DNA from: an uncultured Clostridia bacterium
GTDB lineage: Bacteria > Bacillota > Clostridia > Christensenellales > Pumilibacteraceae
NCBI GenBank assembly: GCA_947588325.1
Contig: CANPYH010000002.1
Span: forward strand, 1-33,307
Direction of reading: 5' to 3'
Length of the DNA stretch: 33,307 nt
A model generated the notes under the pieces. That model searched no databases. It was not told where the DNA came from and was given only the letters and a program-made list of their open reading frames with translations. A program made the position numbers and the translations under genes. Shown piece after piece: positions 8,785 to 17,093 of the stretch. Position 1 is the first letter of the stretch; each line of letters opens with the position of its first letter.

Positions 8785-9399
8785 TTATAATAACTTACTT
8801 ACAGCAGACCTAATCAGCTTTGCCGTCTCTTCGGGTTCTTCCTTGCTCTCGATTACCGCGACGGACTGCTCGTCGGAGAGCAGATTAAACGCCTCGAAGT
8901 ATTTGGCGCGGACTTTTTCGAGGGTGGCGAGTTCCTCGTACCGCTCGCGGTTGGCACGACGGGAGAGCCTGCCGAAGGCACGGGCGGGGTCGAGATCGAT
9001 GTAGATGTTTAAGTCGGGCTTGAGCGTTTCGGCGGCGGCACGGTTTATCTCAATAACCCACTTGAGCGGGAGCTGCGTGCCCTGATAGGCATAGGACGAG
9101 AACAGGTATCTGTCCGTTATTACCCAATACCCTTCCTCTAACTTACCGAGTATGCCGTCCGTCGCGTTCCGTAAGTGGTCCACTCTGTCCGCAGCACAAA
9201 GTAACGCTATCGTCGCGTCATCAGTCGCTACCCTGCCCGTCATACATGAGTGTACCAACGCACCCATCGGACTGTCCGTCGGCTCCCGCGTAATGTATAC
9301 CCGCTTGCCCTCGCCCTCAAGGTATTTCTGTAACAACTTCATTTGCGTGCTCTTGCCACTGCCGTCTATCCCTTCAAACGCTATAAATTTTCCTTTCAT
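8785..9399 (-). CDS. tmk: Thymidylate kinase
   Basis: Phosphorylates dTMP to dTDP with ATP in the cytoplasm, an essential step of dTTP synthesis. The 204-residue length is typical. The P-loop is GIDGSGKS (residues 10-17). REPTD (38-42) contains the conserved Arg of the dTMP site, and DRYLFSSYAYQG corresponds to the DR(Y/H) motif. The C-terminal region has the lid-like RRANRERYE. The ATG at 9397-9399 has no clear Shine-Dalgarno. The leader (9400-9640) holds two very long perfect hairpins, the nearer ending 13 bases before the start. No convincing promoter was found between the histidine-kinase repeat and this gene, so how it is transcribed is unclear. Confidence 0.93.
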   Translation of the reverse strand: MKGKFIAFEGIDGSGKSTQMKLLQKYLEGEGKRVYITREPTDSPMGALVHSCMTGRVATDDATIALLCAADRVDHLRNATDGILGKLEEGYWVITDRYLFSSYAYQGTQLPLKWVIEINRAAAETLKPDLNIYIDLDPARAFGRLSRRANRERYEELATLEKVRAKYFEAFNLLSDEQSVAVIESKEEPEETAKLIRSAVSKLL

Positions 9400-9412
9400 G
9401 TGCGTGTGCTTT

Positions 9413-9456
9413 GCAGGGGGAAAACCTTTTTGTGTACAAAAAGGTTTTCCCCCTGC
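9413..9456. repeat. 44-bp perfect hairpin repeat (family GGGGG-AAACC-TTTTTGT), copy i
   Basis: Arms of 21 bases (starting GCAGGGGGAAAACC) pair perfectly around GT. The right flank is CCCCCTTTCCAAAAAACTG. Related hairpins with the same purine/pyrimidine layout lie at 9507-9548 and 25203-25250. It sits in the tmk leader, 13 bases from its ATG. Confidence 0.75.
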
Positions 9457-9506
9457 ACCCCCTTTCCAAAAAACTGTAAATCTTTTTATTTTTATTGTAA
9501 GTGTTT

Positions 9507-9548
9507 GCGGGGGGAACCCCCTTTGTGTACAAAGGGGGTTCCCCCCGC
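9507..9548. repeat. 42-bp perfect hairpin repeat, copy ii
   Basis: Arms of 20 bases (GCGGGGGGAACCCCCTTTGT) pair perfectly around GT. Compared with copy i, CTTTTTGT has become CCCTTTGT with the other arm changed to match. The right flank CCCCCTTCCCCTAAAAACT resembles that of copy i. Confidence 0.75.
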
Positions 9549-9637
9549 TCCCCCTTCCCCTAAAAACTAAAAATCTTTTTTAGTTTTTGGTTATGGGAGT
9601 TGTACACTCTTGAATAACTAACTTTTTATGGAGCTTT

Positions 9638-9690
9638 ACAATCCCCTCAGGCGGCTTCGCCGCCAGCCCCCCTTGCTAAGGGCGGCCACC
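9638..9690. repeat. MITE-type palindrome arm
   Basis: Starts ACAATCCCCTCAG, tip hairpin GGCGGCTTCGCCGCC, then the C-run and AAGGGCGGCCACC. On the minus strand it lies 3' of the tail of structured repeat copy 2, the same order as at the other loci. The remainder of 9400-9880 contains no gene that I can support. Confidence 0.6.
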
Positions 9691-9752
9691 CCTTGTCCCC
9701 AACTATTCGGGTAAATAATTACTTAAAATGTATCTTCTTGCACAACCCCCAT

Positions 9753-9892
9753 AACGAACCGAGTTTTGGAAGGCACAGAGTGCCGCTCAGACGTGCGAGA
9801 GAGGTTATTTCGACACAGGAGTTTACTAAAAACGTAAATGACTGTGTCGAAATGTTCTCGGCTCGCGCGTATCAGCGGTGCTATGTGACTTC
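9753..9892 (-). repeat. Structured repeat, near-complete copy 2 (overlaps the end of the histidine kinase)
   Basis: In minus orientation: GAAGTCACATAG (9881-9892), foot stem CCGCT/AGCGG (9874-9878 with 9783-9787), lower stem GCGAG/CTCGC, a 12-bp perfect stem (9842-9853 with 9807-9818), internal loop TCA/CTC, apical stem TTTAC/GTAAA and a seven-base loop, then GGCACAGAGTGCC-type sequence and TCGGTTCGTT. The first 12 bases supply the last three codons and the TAG of the kinase gene. Confidence 0.75.
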
Positions 9893-11449
9893 CAACGGTA
9901 AAGTGAACCAGAAAGTACTGCCAACATTCTTCTCACTTGCCACTCCGTATGTGACGCCGTGGAGATCTAAGATCGACTTGACTATGGAGAGGCCGAGGCC
10001 GCTGCCGATGACGTTGCGCTTGTCCTGCGCGAGGCGGTAATACTTCTCCCAGACGGTGGCAAGCTCCTCTTCGGTCATGCCTTTGCCGGTGTCGGAGATC
10101 TCGACGCGGGCGAGGTTGCCGTCGGCGTAGCAGCGGACTTTGACCTTCTTGTCGGCGCCCGTGTAGTTCATGGCGTTGCCGATGAGGTTGTATATTACGC
10201 GGTCGATGCGCTCGCTATCCGCGCGAACGGACAGTTCCTTGGGCACGTCGAGGTCGAAGTCGTAACCCTTGGTCTCTTCCATTATGCGGAAGCGCCCAAC
10301 GGTCTCGCGGAGACGGACGGAGATGTCGAATACGCTGTAGTTAAGCTCGATTATGCCGCTTTCGAGCTTGGACAACTCCACCACTTCGCCGATAAGCGCG
10401 GTTAGCCTGTCCGTCTCGTCGATAATTATCTGTGCCTGTCTGGCGCACTTCTCCTTGTTTCCGCCCGAAATGTCGCGAATCATCTCGCTGTACGCGCGTA
10501 TCATGGTCAGCGGCGTTTTCATGTCGTGCGAGACGTTGGCGAGCAGGTCGCGGCGGAACCTGTTATTATTCTCCACGTCCTCAAACGCCTTGTTAATCGC
10601 CGAGGACAGCTCGTTTATCTCCGTAATGCGGGTGTCCGTCGCGAGGGGTTCGCGCTTCCCGCCGCCCGCGCCGCCGACGACTTTTTGCGTCAGAGTGCGT
10701 ATGGGCCGCGCCGCCACGCTCGAGGCAAAGAACGCCACGACGACGGCTATTACGAGGAAGGCGCCGCTTATTATCAGCAGCTGATATCCGATAGTGTTCT
10801 GCGCCGAAGTGAAGGCGGGGAGGGTTGCGGACATGTATATATAGTACGGCTCGGAGTTATGGACGAGCCTGATACCGTAAACGACCAGTGCGTCGTCGGT
10901 AAAGCCCGCGTCCACGGTGTTAAACACCCGCCCCTCGGCGTAAGACGTACCGAGACTTTGCATGTAGTATGACAGCATTCTGCCCTCGGGAGCCGTCGCC
11001 GCCGTACCCGTTACCGAGGACTGCGCCTGCAATACTTCGGTGGTATACCCGCCGCTTTCGCTGATATCGACGGAGAATACCACGATATTGACCTGGTGGG
11101 CGCGGGCAAAGGAATTGACGTACCCGAGCGGGTCGCTCCCGCTCTCGATCAGGTCTGTATAAGAGGCGGAAAACTCCCGACCTTCCTTCATCAGCTCGTT
11201 TTGCGCGTTGGCGGTGTAGGAAGCGGAGTAGAAAATAAACTCGTATACCCACAATATCGCAAGCATCACGACGGTCATGAGTATGAATATTATCCACAGG
11301 TTGAAGCGAATGGACTTAAACCACCTGCCTCCGCGGCTTATCGGCTTAATCTCGGGGCGCTGCGCCGTTTTTTCGTTCGGCAAAAATACAAGCTCGTGCT
11401 TGCCCCCCGTCTCGCCCTTTTCGGGCGCCTTGTTAGCCTCGTCGCTCAC
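9881..11449 (-). CDS. Sensor histidine kinase of a two-component system
   Basis: A membrane sensor kinase, 522 residues. A cytoplasmic N-terminal stretch of about 50 residues is followed by TM1 (~51-74), an extracellular sensor region (~75-220) with no domain I recognise, TM2 (~221-243), HAMP (~243-295), HisKA with the phospho-acceptor His308 in ANVSHDMKTPL, and HATPase_c (~405-520) with NLIGNAMNYTG, DTGKGM and GSGLGLSIVKS. The GTG start (11447-11449) lies 19 bases after the response-regulator stop and follows a GGAAGGGGAAAGCGGG site. The C-terminus ...LPLEVT is completed by the inserted structured repeat, which provides the TAG. The signal sensed is unknown. Confidence 0.92.
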   Translation of the reverse strand: MSDEANKAPEKGETGGKHELVFLPNEKTAQRPEIKPISRGGRWFKSIRFNLWIIFILMTVVMLAILWVYEFIFYSASYTANAQNELMKEGREFSASYTDLIESGSDPLGYVNSFARAHQVNIVVFSVDISESGGYTTEVLQAQSSVTGTAATAPEGRMLSYYMQSLGTSYAEGRVFNTVDAGFTDDALVVYGIRLVHNSEPYYIYMSATLPAFTSAQNTIGYQLLIISGAFLVIAVVVAFFASSVAARPIRTLTQKVVGGAGGGKREPLATDTRITEINELSSAINKAFEDVENNNRFRRDLLANVSHDMKTPLTMIRAYSEMIRDISGGNKEKCARQAQIIIDETDRLTALIGEVVELSKLESGIIELNYSVFDISVRLRETVGRFRIMEETKGYDFDLDVPKELSVRADSERIDRVIYNLIGNAMNYTGADKKVKVRCYADGNLARVEISDTGKGMTEEELATVWEKYYRLAQDKRNVIGSGLGLSIVKSILDLHGVTYGVASEKNVGSTFWFTLPLEVT

Positions 11450-11468
11450 CCCGCTTTCCCCTTCCGCG

Positions 11469-12128
11469 TCAGAGTACCAGCTTGTAACCGACGCCGCGAA
11501 GCGTCATGATCTTGTCTCTGTACGGGCCGAGATTGGCGCGTAACATCTTAATGTGCGTGTCGACGGTGCGATCCTCGCCATAGAAATCATAGCCCCAGAC
11601 GTCGGCAAGCAATTGCTCGCGGGGTATGGCTATGCCCTCGTTCTTAACCAGATAGAACAGCAGGTCGTATTCGCGGGGGGTGAGAAAGACCTTCTTCCCG
11701 TCCACGCAAACGCTCCTGCCCATTATGTCTATTTCCAGCCCGTCGGATACTATCTTCTTGGGAGCGGTCTTGCCGCGGCGAAGTACCGCGCTTATACGCG
11801 CAACTACCTCTTTGGGCGAGAAGGGCTTGGTAACATAGTCGTCTATCCCGATCTCGAACCCGAAAAGTTTGTCGTACTCCTCGCTCCTCGCCGAAAGCAT
11901 GATGACGGGAACGTCTTTGTCCTTCTTAATCTCCTTGACGGCGCTGTAACCGTCGAGTTTGGGCATCATAACGTCCATGATTATGAGGTCGTAGTCCGTC
12001 TCTTTCGCCTTCTTTATGGCGTCCATTCCGTCTACCGCCTCGCCCACTTCGTAATCGTCCAACTCGAGATATTCGCGGAGTACTTCGCGTATACCCGGTT
12101 CGTCGTCCACTATAAGGATCTTCGGCAT
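11469..12128 (-). CDS. OmpR/PhoB-family response regulator
   Basis: A DNA-binding response regulator, partner of the kinase encoded 19 bases downstream. The start at 12128 (MPKILIVDDEPG) is preferred over a longer frame because AAGGAGGAGATAT sits immediately before it. The receiver domain (1-~115) has acidic pair Asp8/Asp9, phospho-acceptor Asp52 in IIMDVMMP and Lys101 in VTKPFS. The winged-helix domain (~125-219) has FLTPREYDLL and DRTVDTHIKMLR. Length (219) is typical. The targets cannot be told from the window. The neighbouring metal exporter gene is transcribed from its own promoter. Confidence 0.94.
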   Translation of the reverse strand: MPKILIVDDEPGIREVLREYLELDDYEVGEAVDGMDAIKKAKETDYDLIIMDVMMPKLDGYSAVKEIKKDKDVPVIMLSARSEEYDKLFGFEIGIDDYVTKPFSPKEVVARISAVLRRGKTAPKKIVSDGLEIDIMGRSVCVDGKKVFLTPREYDLLFYLVKNEGIAIPREQLLADVWGYDFYGEDRTVDTHIKMLRANLGPYRDKIMTLRGVGYKLVL

Positions 12129-12187
12129 ATATCTCCTCCTTCGGCTCTCCCCGCTCACGGGAAGGCCCGTCTCTCTTTTCTTTATAG

Positions 12188-12193
12188 ATTATA
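12188..12193 (-). promoter_or_regulatory. Candidate -10 box of the two-component operon
   Basis: TATAAT on the minus strand, 59 bases upstream of the response regulator ATG. The hexamer 17 bases further upstream is ACGACA, a weak -35. Confidence 0.45.
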
Positions 12194-12252
12194 CTGCTTG
12201 TTTATAAATATGTCGTAAACTATTTAACCTTTTTCGTCATTATCCCGCCGCC

Positions 12253-13248
12253 CTACACCGCGCCCGCGAGCGCCTGTATCATCGTGACCAGATATCCCAC
12301 CGCAAGGGCAAAGGCGACCAGCCCGCCGAGTATGGCGAAGTTATTGCCCAAACGCTTGTTCTCTTTGAACAGCACGGCTATTCCCAACCCCGCATTGACG
12401 GCAAGCCCCGCCACCGCCGCGCCGAGGGAGAGGGATCCCCCGATAAACAACTCGCTTATCATGACGCTCGCCGCGCAATTGGGTATCAGCCCGATAAGTA
12501 CGGCGGCAAGCGGTTGGAGCCAGACGTACGCCGACATGAAGGCGTTGAAGTTCGCCTCGCCCACCCCGAAAATAAGGGAGCCGAGCGCGAAGTTAACAAT
12601 AAACACAAAGAGCGTCATCGTCGCCGTGTGAATGAGCGGGTGCTTGAAGTATACGTCGAATATCCGCCTCGCCTTGCTCCGCTCCTTTCCCTGCCCGCGC
12701 TCGTGATCGTCGCCGTGCTCGTGGTCGTCGCGGTCGGCTTCGTGATGATGTTCGGCGTTATCCTCGTCATGGTCGAGGGAGTGCCCGCAGCAGCCGTGGC
12801 CGAAGGAGTGCTCGAGTTCCTTTTTGTCGGCGTTAAGCTCCCGCCGCCTGCCGAATATGAGGTTGAGCAGATATCCCGCGGCAAGCGCCATAACGATCTT
12901 TATCCCGATAATCTCGAGCAGTCCTATCCACACCGACGGATCGGTTATAGCCGAGCCGAAGAGTATGGGGATTGCTTCGTCGCTGGTGGCGATAAACACG
13001 GCGACGAGGGTTCCGACATAGATATACCTGCCCGCATACAGTTCGCTTGCGACGACGGAGAACCCGCATTGCGGCAAAAGCCCGACGCCCGTACCTATCA
13101 GCGGAGCGCACTTGCCTTTCAGCACCTTGCCCGTTTTGAGCTTGTCGAGTTGTTTCGCCTCGAAAAGCCCTATGAGAAGATGCACGCCGAGCAGCCAAGG
13201 GATAAGCAGCGCGGTATCTTTTAACGATTCGAGGAAAACGTTTAACAT
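12253..13248 (-). CDS. Putative heavy-metal/manganese exporter, DUF2899 (ArsP_2-like) permease
   Basis: An integral membrane protein of 331 residues with two homologous halves of several spans. Each half has a GL(L/I)P(Q/N)C motif: GLLPQCGFS in the first and GLIPNCAAS in the second. These resemble the DUF2899 family of putative ten-span heavy-metal or manganese exporters. The halves are joined by a long cytoplasmic loop (about residues 145-195) crowded with His, Asp and Glu plus a Cys pair (GHGCCGH), a likely metal-binding region. The substrate is inferred from family and loop only. The start at 13248 has no Shine-Dalgarno, and a strong promoter ends just 14 bases before it. It is divergent from the M3-type lipoprotein gene. 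Confidence 0.75.
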   Translation of the reverse strand: MLNVFLESLKDTALLIPWLLGVHLLIGLFEAKQLDKLKTGKVLKGKCAPLIGTGVGLLPQCGFSVVASELYAGRYIYVGTLVAVFIATSDEAIPILFGSAITDPSVWIGLLEIIGIKIVMALAAGYLLNLIFGRRRELNADKKELEHSFGHGCCGHSLDHDEDNAEHHHEADRDDHEHGDDHERGQGKERSKARRIFDVYFKHPLIHTATMTLFVFIVNFALGSLIFGVGEANFNAFMSAYVWLQPLAAVLIGLIPNCAASVMISELFIGGSLSLGAAVAGLAVNAGLGIAVLFKENKRLGNNFAILGGLVAFALAVGYLVTMIQALAGAV

Positions 13249-13262
13249 TATTCGTGTTATTT

Positions 13263-13291
13263 ATTTTAATATATTTATCCGCTTATGTCAA
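13263..13291 (-). promoter_or_regulatory. Promoter of the metal exporter gene
   Basis: On the minus strand TTGACA (13286-13291), a 17-base spacer and TAAAAT (13263-13268). The -10 ends 14 bases before the ATG, so the leader would be only about seven bases, with no room for a ribosome binding site. Confidence 0.7.
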
Positions 13292-13363
13292 GAATATAAC
13301 GGTCGGTGATTATTTGGTGTTTAACCTGCGTAAGTATTGTGGAAACGCATTTGCAAAAAAATG

Positions 13364-13392
13364 TTTACATTGCGAGGAAAAAGTGATAATAT
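13364..13392 (+). promoter_or_regulatory. Promoter of the M3-type lipoprotein gene
   Basis: TTTACA (13364-13369), 17-base spacer ending in TGA, and TAATAT (13387-13392), an extended -10. It lies 70 bases upstream of the ATG and about 70 bases from the divergent exporter promoter. Confidence 0.55.
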
Positions 13393-13462
13393 TATTGTAT
13401 AAGGGCGTCGGGCGCCTACGCTGTTTTGCGGCGAGGTTTCGCTTTTGCCAAAGGAGAAACAC

Positions 13463-15154
13463 ATGAAGGGAAAGAAAGCAATTAAAGGAGTGCTTGCCGC
13501 GATTTTTGCGGCGATACTCGCGCTTATATGCGTTTTCGCGACGGCTTGCGACACGGTCAACTACCAAGGGCAGGTGGCGCGGTTCAAGCCCTATGATTAC
13601 AGCAGAATGGAGAGGGCGTACGAGCGGGCGGAGAGCGCCATTGCCGATGGCCGCGATCCGTTTGCCATGGTTATGAGGATTAACGACGTCACGAACGAGC
13701 TTAACGACATATTGTCGAACTATATCATAACCAATATCGAGTATCACAAGGACAATCGGGGGCCGTTCGCCGAGCAGTACCAACTGCACCGCGGATATTA
13801 CGACGACGCATATACCAAGTATATCACGGTGCTTCACGACGCAATGGCGTCCCCTCTCGGCGAGGATCTCTTCGAAGGTTGGTCGAAAGAGGATATCGAT
13901 ATGGTGGAAGAGCAATATGCCCGCCGTCGGGACAGCCGCTATCTCGAGCTGCAATCACAGCTTACCGAGCTTCAGATGCAATACGACTCCCTCGCCGTTG
14001 AAACGACGGCGACTTACGCCAACGCGGCGCAGGCAATATTGCTTAAAATCGTAGACGTCAATAACTCCCTTGCCGAGCTTGCGGGTTATTCCTCCTATGT
14101 CAACTATGCTTACGCCGACTATGGTCGCACATACGTTTTCGACGAGGCGGTCAATCTTTCCGCCTATATTAAGGAGTACATTTCGCCCATACTCGACGGT
14201 ATTGCCGAGGTGCGTAGCCGCGAGAAAGCGGCGGTGTCCGATAAACTCTCCGAGGACGCGAAGTACGGCAACGAGATCGAGAGGTGCGGATCTTATATAC
14301 GCGACTACACCAAGGAGATCGGGCAGTATATGGTCAATGCGTACAACTTCATGCGGGACAACGACTTGCATTACTCGGCGACGAAGCGGGATAATCCCAA
14401 CGGGACGCGGGGAGCGTTCACTACCTACCTTTACGGCAGCAACGCGCCCTATGTCTATCAATATTGCGACGGCGGCTACCGTGATCTTCTGACGTATATA
14501 CACGAGTTCGGGCACTTCACCTCCTTCTATAACAACGGGTCGTCGGGCGGCTCCGAACTCGACGTTGCCGAGATACAGTCGCAGGCGAACGAGATGTTGT
14601 TCCTGCCCTATCTTTCGAAGATATACGGCGAGGAAGTCGGAGCCTATCTCGAGTGCGATCAGATCTATAACATACTGACTTCGGCGGTGATTATGGGCTG
14701 TCTGTTCGACGAGTTTCAGCGGGATATCTACGCCGCGCCCGAGAATTACACCCAATCGGGGGCTATGACCGCCCACTTCGACGAGCTGGTCACGGAGTAC
14801 GGCGCTACAAGTATCGCGGAGACCTGGGATAACCCCGAGGAGTTCAAGTATTGGTGGGCGCAGGTTTCCCACACCTTCGACACTCCCTTCTATTATATCA
14901 GCTACGCTGTTTCCGCCGTGCCCGCTCTGGTAATATACGAGTATGCCAACACGCCGTCGGTGGGGCGCGATATCGCCATCGGGAAATATAAAGACATTCA
15001 GGCGCACGGTCATTCGGGCGTTGGCGGAAAGAATCTGTTGGATTTGCTGAAGTACACGGGAGTAGGCTCCCCCTTCGAAGAGACTACTATCAAAGATCTT
15101 GCGAACTTCTTAAATAACAGGTTTTCCCCTACCTCTCTTGCCGCCGCGGCGTAA
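13463..15154 (+). CDS. M3-family (oligoendopeptidase-like) zinc metallopeptidase, lipoprotein
   Basis: A predicted cell-surface zinc peptidase, 563 residues. The ATG at 13463 is chosen because AAAGGAG precedes it by six bases; an upstream TTG frame would include that site. The signal peptide ends VFATAC, with the lipobox Cys at about residue 29. The zinc-binding helix HEFGH is at residues 347-351, with the third ligand expected in LDVAEIQSQANEM, about 25 residues on. This matches the peptidase M3 layout and parallels the cytoplasmic paralogue at 25344-27050 (HEAGH, MSVAEIHSMAMEF). The substrate is unknown; digestion of extracellular oligopeptides is likely. A strong terminator follows. Confidence 0.82.
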   Translation: MKGKKAIKGVLAAIFAAILALICVFATACDTVNYQGQVARFKPYDYSRMERAYERAESAIADGRDPFAMVMRINDVTNELNDILSNYIITNIEYHKDNRGPFAEQYQLHRGYYDDAYTKYITVLHDAMASPLGEDLFEGWSKEDIDMVEEQYARRRDSRYLELQSQLTELQMQYDSLAVETTATYANAAQAILLKIVDVNNSLAELAGYSSYVNYAYADYGRTYVFDEAVNLSAYIKEYISPILDGIAEVRSREKAAVSDKLSEDAKYGNEIERCGSYIRDYTKEIGQYMVNAYNFMRDNDLHYSATKRDNPNGTRGAFTTYLYGSNAPYVYQYCDGGYRDLLTYIHEFGHFTSFYNNGSSGGSELDVAEIQSQANEMLFLPYLSKIYGEEVGAYLECDQIYNILTSAVIMGCLFDEFQRDIYAAPENYTQSGAMTAHFDELVTEYGATSIAETWDNPEEFKYWWAQVSHTFDTPFYYISYAVSAVPALVIYEYANTPSVGRDIAIGKYKDIQAHGHSGVGGKNLLDLLKYTGVGSPFEETTIKDLANFLNNRFSPTSLAAAA

Positions 15155-15202
15155 TATGCGGGGGGCAAGCGCGGGGATTTACGCGGAAGTCGGATAAAAC
15201 AC

Positions 15203-15240
15203 AAAGGCGGTCGGGAGTTGTTCCGACCGCCTTTGCTTTT
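15203..15240 (+). terminator. Rho-independent terminator after the M3-type lipoprotein gene
   Basis: A perfect 12-bp stem, AAAGGCGGTCGG with CCGACCGCCTTT, has an eight-base loop (15215-15222) and is followed by GCTTTT. The stem starts with AAA, so it may also serve the convergent flavin reductase gene, whose stop codon is at 15256. Confidence 0.8.
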
Positions 15241-15255
15241 ACCTTGCGATTTTTA

Positions 15256-15750
15256 TTATTTCTTTTCGAAGGAGCTTCTCACTATCTCGCCGAAGAAGAG
15301 GGTGTGATATTCCCGTCCGACGTACATATCCCGCGCTATTGTGGCGTTGAGTTTGCTCGAGCGCATTTCGGACGTGCATATTACCTTGCACTCAATCTGC
15401 ACGGCGCACTGGCTTATTCCCACAGAATGGACGAGCTTGGCGGGGACGGGATCGAACCCGAACTCCTTGAACTTATCCACGTCGTGGCCCGAGATTTTGG
15501 AGCACTTCTGAAGCGCCGCCATCATGTCGGGGGTGGGGATATTTATAACGAAACTCTTATACTTGCTTATGAGTTCGTGCGAATATTTCTTCTTGCGGAC
15601 GGGGAGAACGAAAACGTCCCTGTTCCACATTCTGCCCACGGTGCCCCAGGAAGTATTCATAATGTTTATTTCGTCACCGCTGCCGCAGGTCACGAACAGT
15701 CCGCCCATTTTAAGGGCATTCATTACCATGTTTCTCTGTCTGTCAGTCAT
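15256..15750 (-). CDS. Flavin reductase-family (FMN-binding split-barrel) protein
   Basis: A 164-residue cytoplasmic flavoprotein of the flavin reductase-like family. NIMNTSWGTVGRMWNRDVFVLPV fits the FMN-binding region in outline (seen as NTSWGTV and the VRKKKYSHELI segment after it), and FVINIPT is a conserved core strand. Such proteins bind FMN and pass electrons between NAD(P)H or other donors and flavin acceptors; the partner here is unknown. The ATG at 15748-15750 follows GAGAGG by nine bases and has its own promoter. It is a single-gene unit convergent with the M3-type lipoprotein gene. Confidence 0.8.
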   Translation of the reverse strand: MTDRQRNMVMNALKMGGLFVTCGSGDEINIMNTSWGTVGRMWNRDVFVLPVRKKKYSHELISKYKSFVINIPTPDMMAALQKCSKISGHDVDKFKEFGFDPVPAKLVHSVGISQCAVQIECKVICTSEMRSSKLNATIARDMYVGREYHTLFFGEIVRSSFEKK

Positions 15751-15773
15751 TCAATTTTCCTCTCTCGCCTTAA

Positions 15774-15802
15774 ATTTTACCACTATGGAGTACTTTTGTC
15801 AA
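15774..15802 (-). promoter_or_regulatory. Promoter of the flavin reductase gene
   Basis: Minus strand TTGACA (15797-15802), 17-base spacer, TAAAAT (15774-15779), about 24 bases upstream of the ATG. Confidence 0.7.
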
Positions 15803-15828
15803 TCCCATACGGTATATTTCAAGGCGTT

Positions 15829-17046
15829 TCAACCATTATTTTTCACTCCGAGGGAGAATATTTGTTTAACCGTCTGCGCCCTGTCCCCCTCTCCTTCGTC
15901 CGTCGCGGTTATCTCCACCTGATAAGCCCCGACCAATTGGGGAATGCCGCTAATCCTTCCCGACTTCGAAATGGTCAGTCCGACGGGCAGGTTATCCGCG
16001 GAAAAAGAGTAGTCCCCCGTTCCGCCGCAAACGTACACCCTCGCCGAGTAATTCTCCCCCACCGCGGCGAGGGGCAGGCTCTCGGTCTCAAAGGCGAGCG
16101 GAGGCACGGCGGATATCTCTTTATACGCCTCTCCCGTCGCCGCTATCTCGTCGTTTTCGTCGTACAGCGCGGTGTATACCGCCTCATACGGTCGATCGTC
16201 CCCGAGATTATCGAGGAACCAGGAGTAACGCATAACATAATCTTTCCCTTCGAGCATAGCCGCGGATTTTTGTATAAACTCCACCGCCTTCTCCTCTGTG
16301 CAATCGGAAGAGAGATGTCCCCAATGCTGTTCTCTCGCAATCGTGTCTATCGCGCCGAACTCCGTTACCCATATCGGCTTATGATATCTTTCGTACAATT
16401 TATCCAGCGTATCTTCGGCGAGAGATCTTACCATATCATCAACGTAGTAAAAGGGCAGGTAGGAATGTACGGTTATAAAGTCCACGCGATATTCCCGCTC
16501 TTCCGCCTTTTTCATAAAGTCGTCCAGCCACGCGTTCCCGTCGCCTATATACCAGCTGACGGCGGGACTTGAAAGGGGTATTCCTATCGACTCGAGTTTC
16601 TCCCAATATGACAGCGCCTCGTCCACCGACATATTTGCCTGGTCGGGCAGGTCGGGTTCGTTAAAGGTCAGAAGGTACTTGAACTTTCCGCTCTCGTAGT
16701 TTTCCTTTACATACGCGATATTTTCGTCCGTAACGCTCCACTTACCCCACATCATGGGCACAAACTCGGCGTCTATATACTCGTTTTCGGGTTTAAGTCC
16801 CCAATTGTAGTACCAGGAGCAACCGAGGTCGTTGACTTTATCCGCCGCCGCCTTTCCGCCCTTGTTGTATTTGGATACGCACAACCCCTTTTTGACGGCA
16901 TAGTCCGACCTCTCGCGGTGGGGCGCAAGGGAATTTACGTCCTCGGGCGGATCGGGATTTTGCTCCCTTCCGCACGCCGTGAAACAGAGCACCGCCATAA
17001 CCAATATTGCGGCTATAATCGCCGTTATCTTTTTCAACGCTTTCAT
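15829..17046 (-). CDS. GH128-like beta-1,3-glucanase lipoprotein with C-terminal Ig-like domain
   Basis: A secreted lipoprotein of 405 residues; the signal peptide ends CFTAC (Cys25). The catalytic domain (~50-300) has the GH128 pattern: Glu130 in LLTFNEPD (acid/base) and Glu229 in WVTEFG (nucleophile), with SWYYNWG near the start. Characterised members of this family cut beta-1,3-glucans. Residues ~318-400 form a He_PIG-type Ig-like domain (LPVGLTISKSGRISG, VTATD-like end). The start ATG follows AGGGAAA, a modest ribosome site. It is 47 bases downstream of rsmG on the same strand and may be co-transcribed. With the GH10 xylanase it marks the organism as a plant- or fungal-polysaccharide degrader. 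Confidence 0.82.
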   Translation of the reverse strand: MKALKKITAIIAAILVMAVLCFTACGREQNPDPPEDVNSLAPHRERSDYAVKKGLCVSKYNKGGKAAADKVNDLGCSWYYNWGLKPENEYIDAEFVPMMWGKWSVTDENIAYVKENYESGKFKYLLTFNEPDLPDQANMSVDEALSYWEKLESIGIPLSSPAVSWYIGDGNAWLDDFMKKAEEREYRVDFITVHSYLPFYYVDDMVRSLAEDTLDKLYERYHKPIWVTEFGAIDTIAREQHWGHLSSDCTEEKAVEFIQKSAAMLEGKDYVMRYSWFLDNLGDDRPYEAVYTALYDENDEIAATGEAYKEISAVPPLAFETESLPLAAVGENYSARVYVCGGTGDYSFSADNLPVGLTISKSGRISGIPQLVGAYQVEITATDEGEGDRAQTVKQIFSLGVKNNG

Positions 17047-17093
17047 TTTCCCTATGACTTCTTTGTTATCTCCGTTTATTACCCGCCGCTCGG

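Noticed and set aside
9693..10040. Plus-strand ORF sharing the peptide EVISTQEFTKNVNDC with an ORF at 772-1743
   Set aside because: The shared peptide is the translation of the structured repeat. The conserved property is base pairing, not coding, and copy 3 does not preserve the peptide.
13955..15013. A 352-codon minus-strand frame within the M3-type lipoprotein gene
   Set aside because: Antisense shadow. The plus-strand frame has HEFGH, a lipobox and a ribosome site, and the antisense product resembles nothing.
15244..16572. A 442-codon plus-strand frame over flavin reductase and the glucanase
   Set aside because: It spans two well-supported minus-strand genes and their intergenic promoter, and has no start signal or domain.
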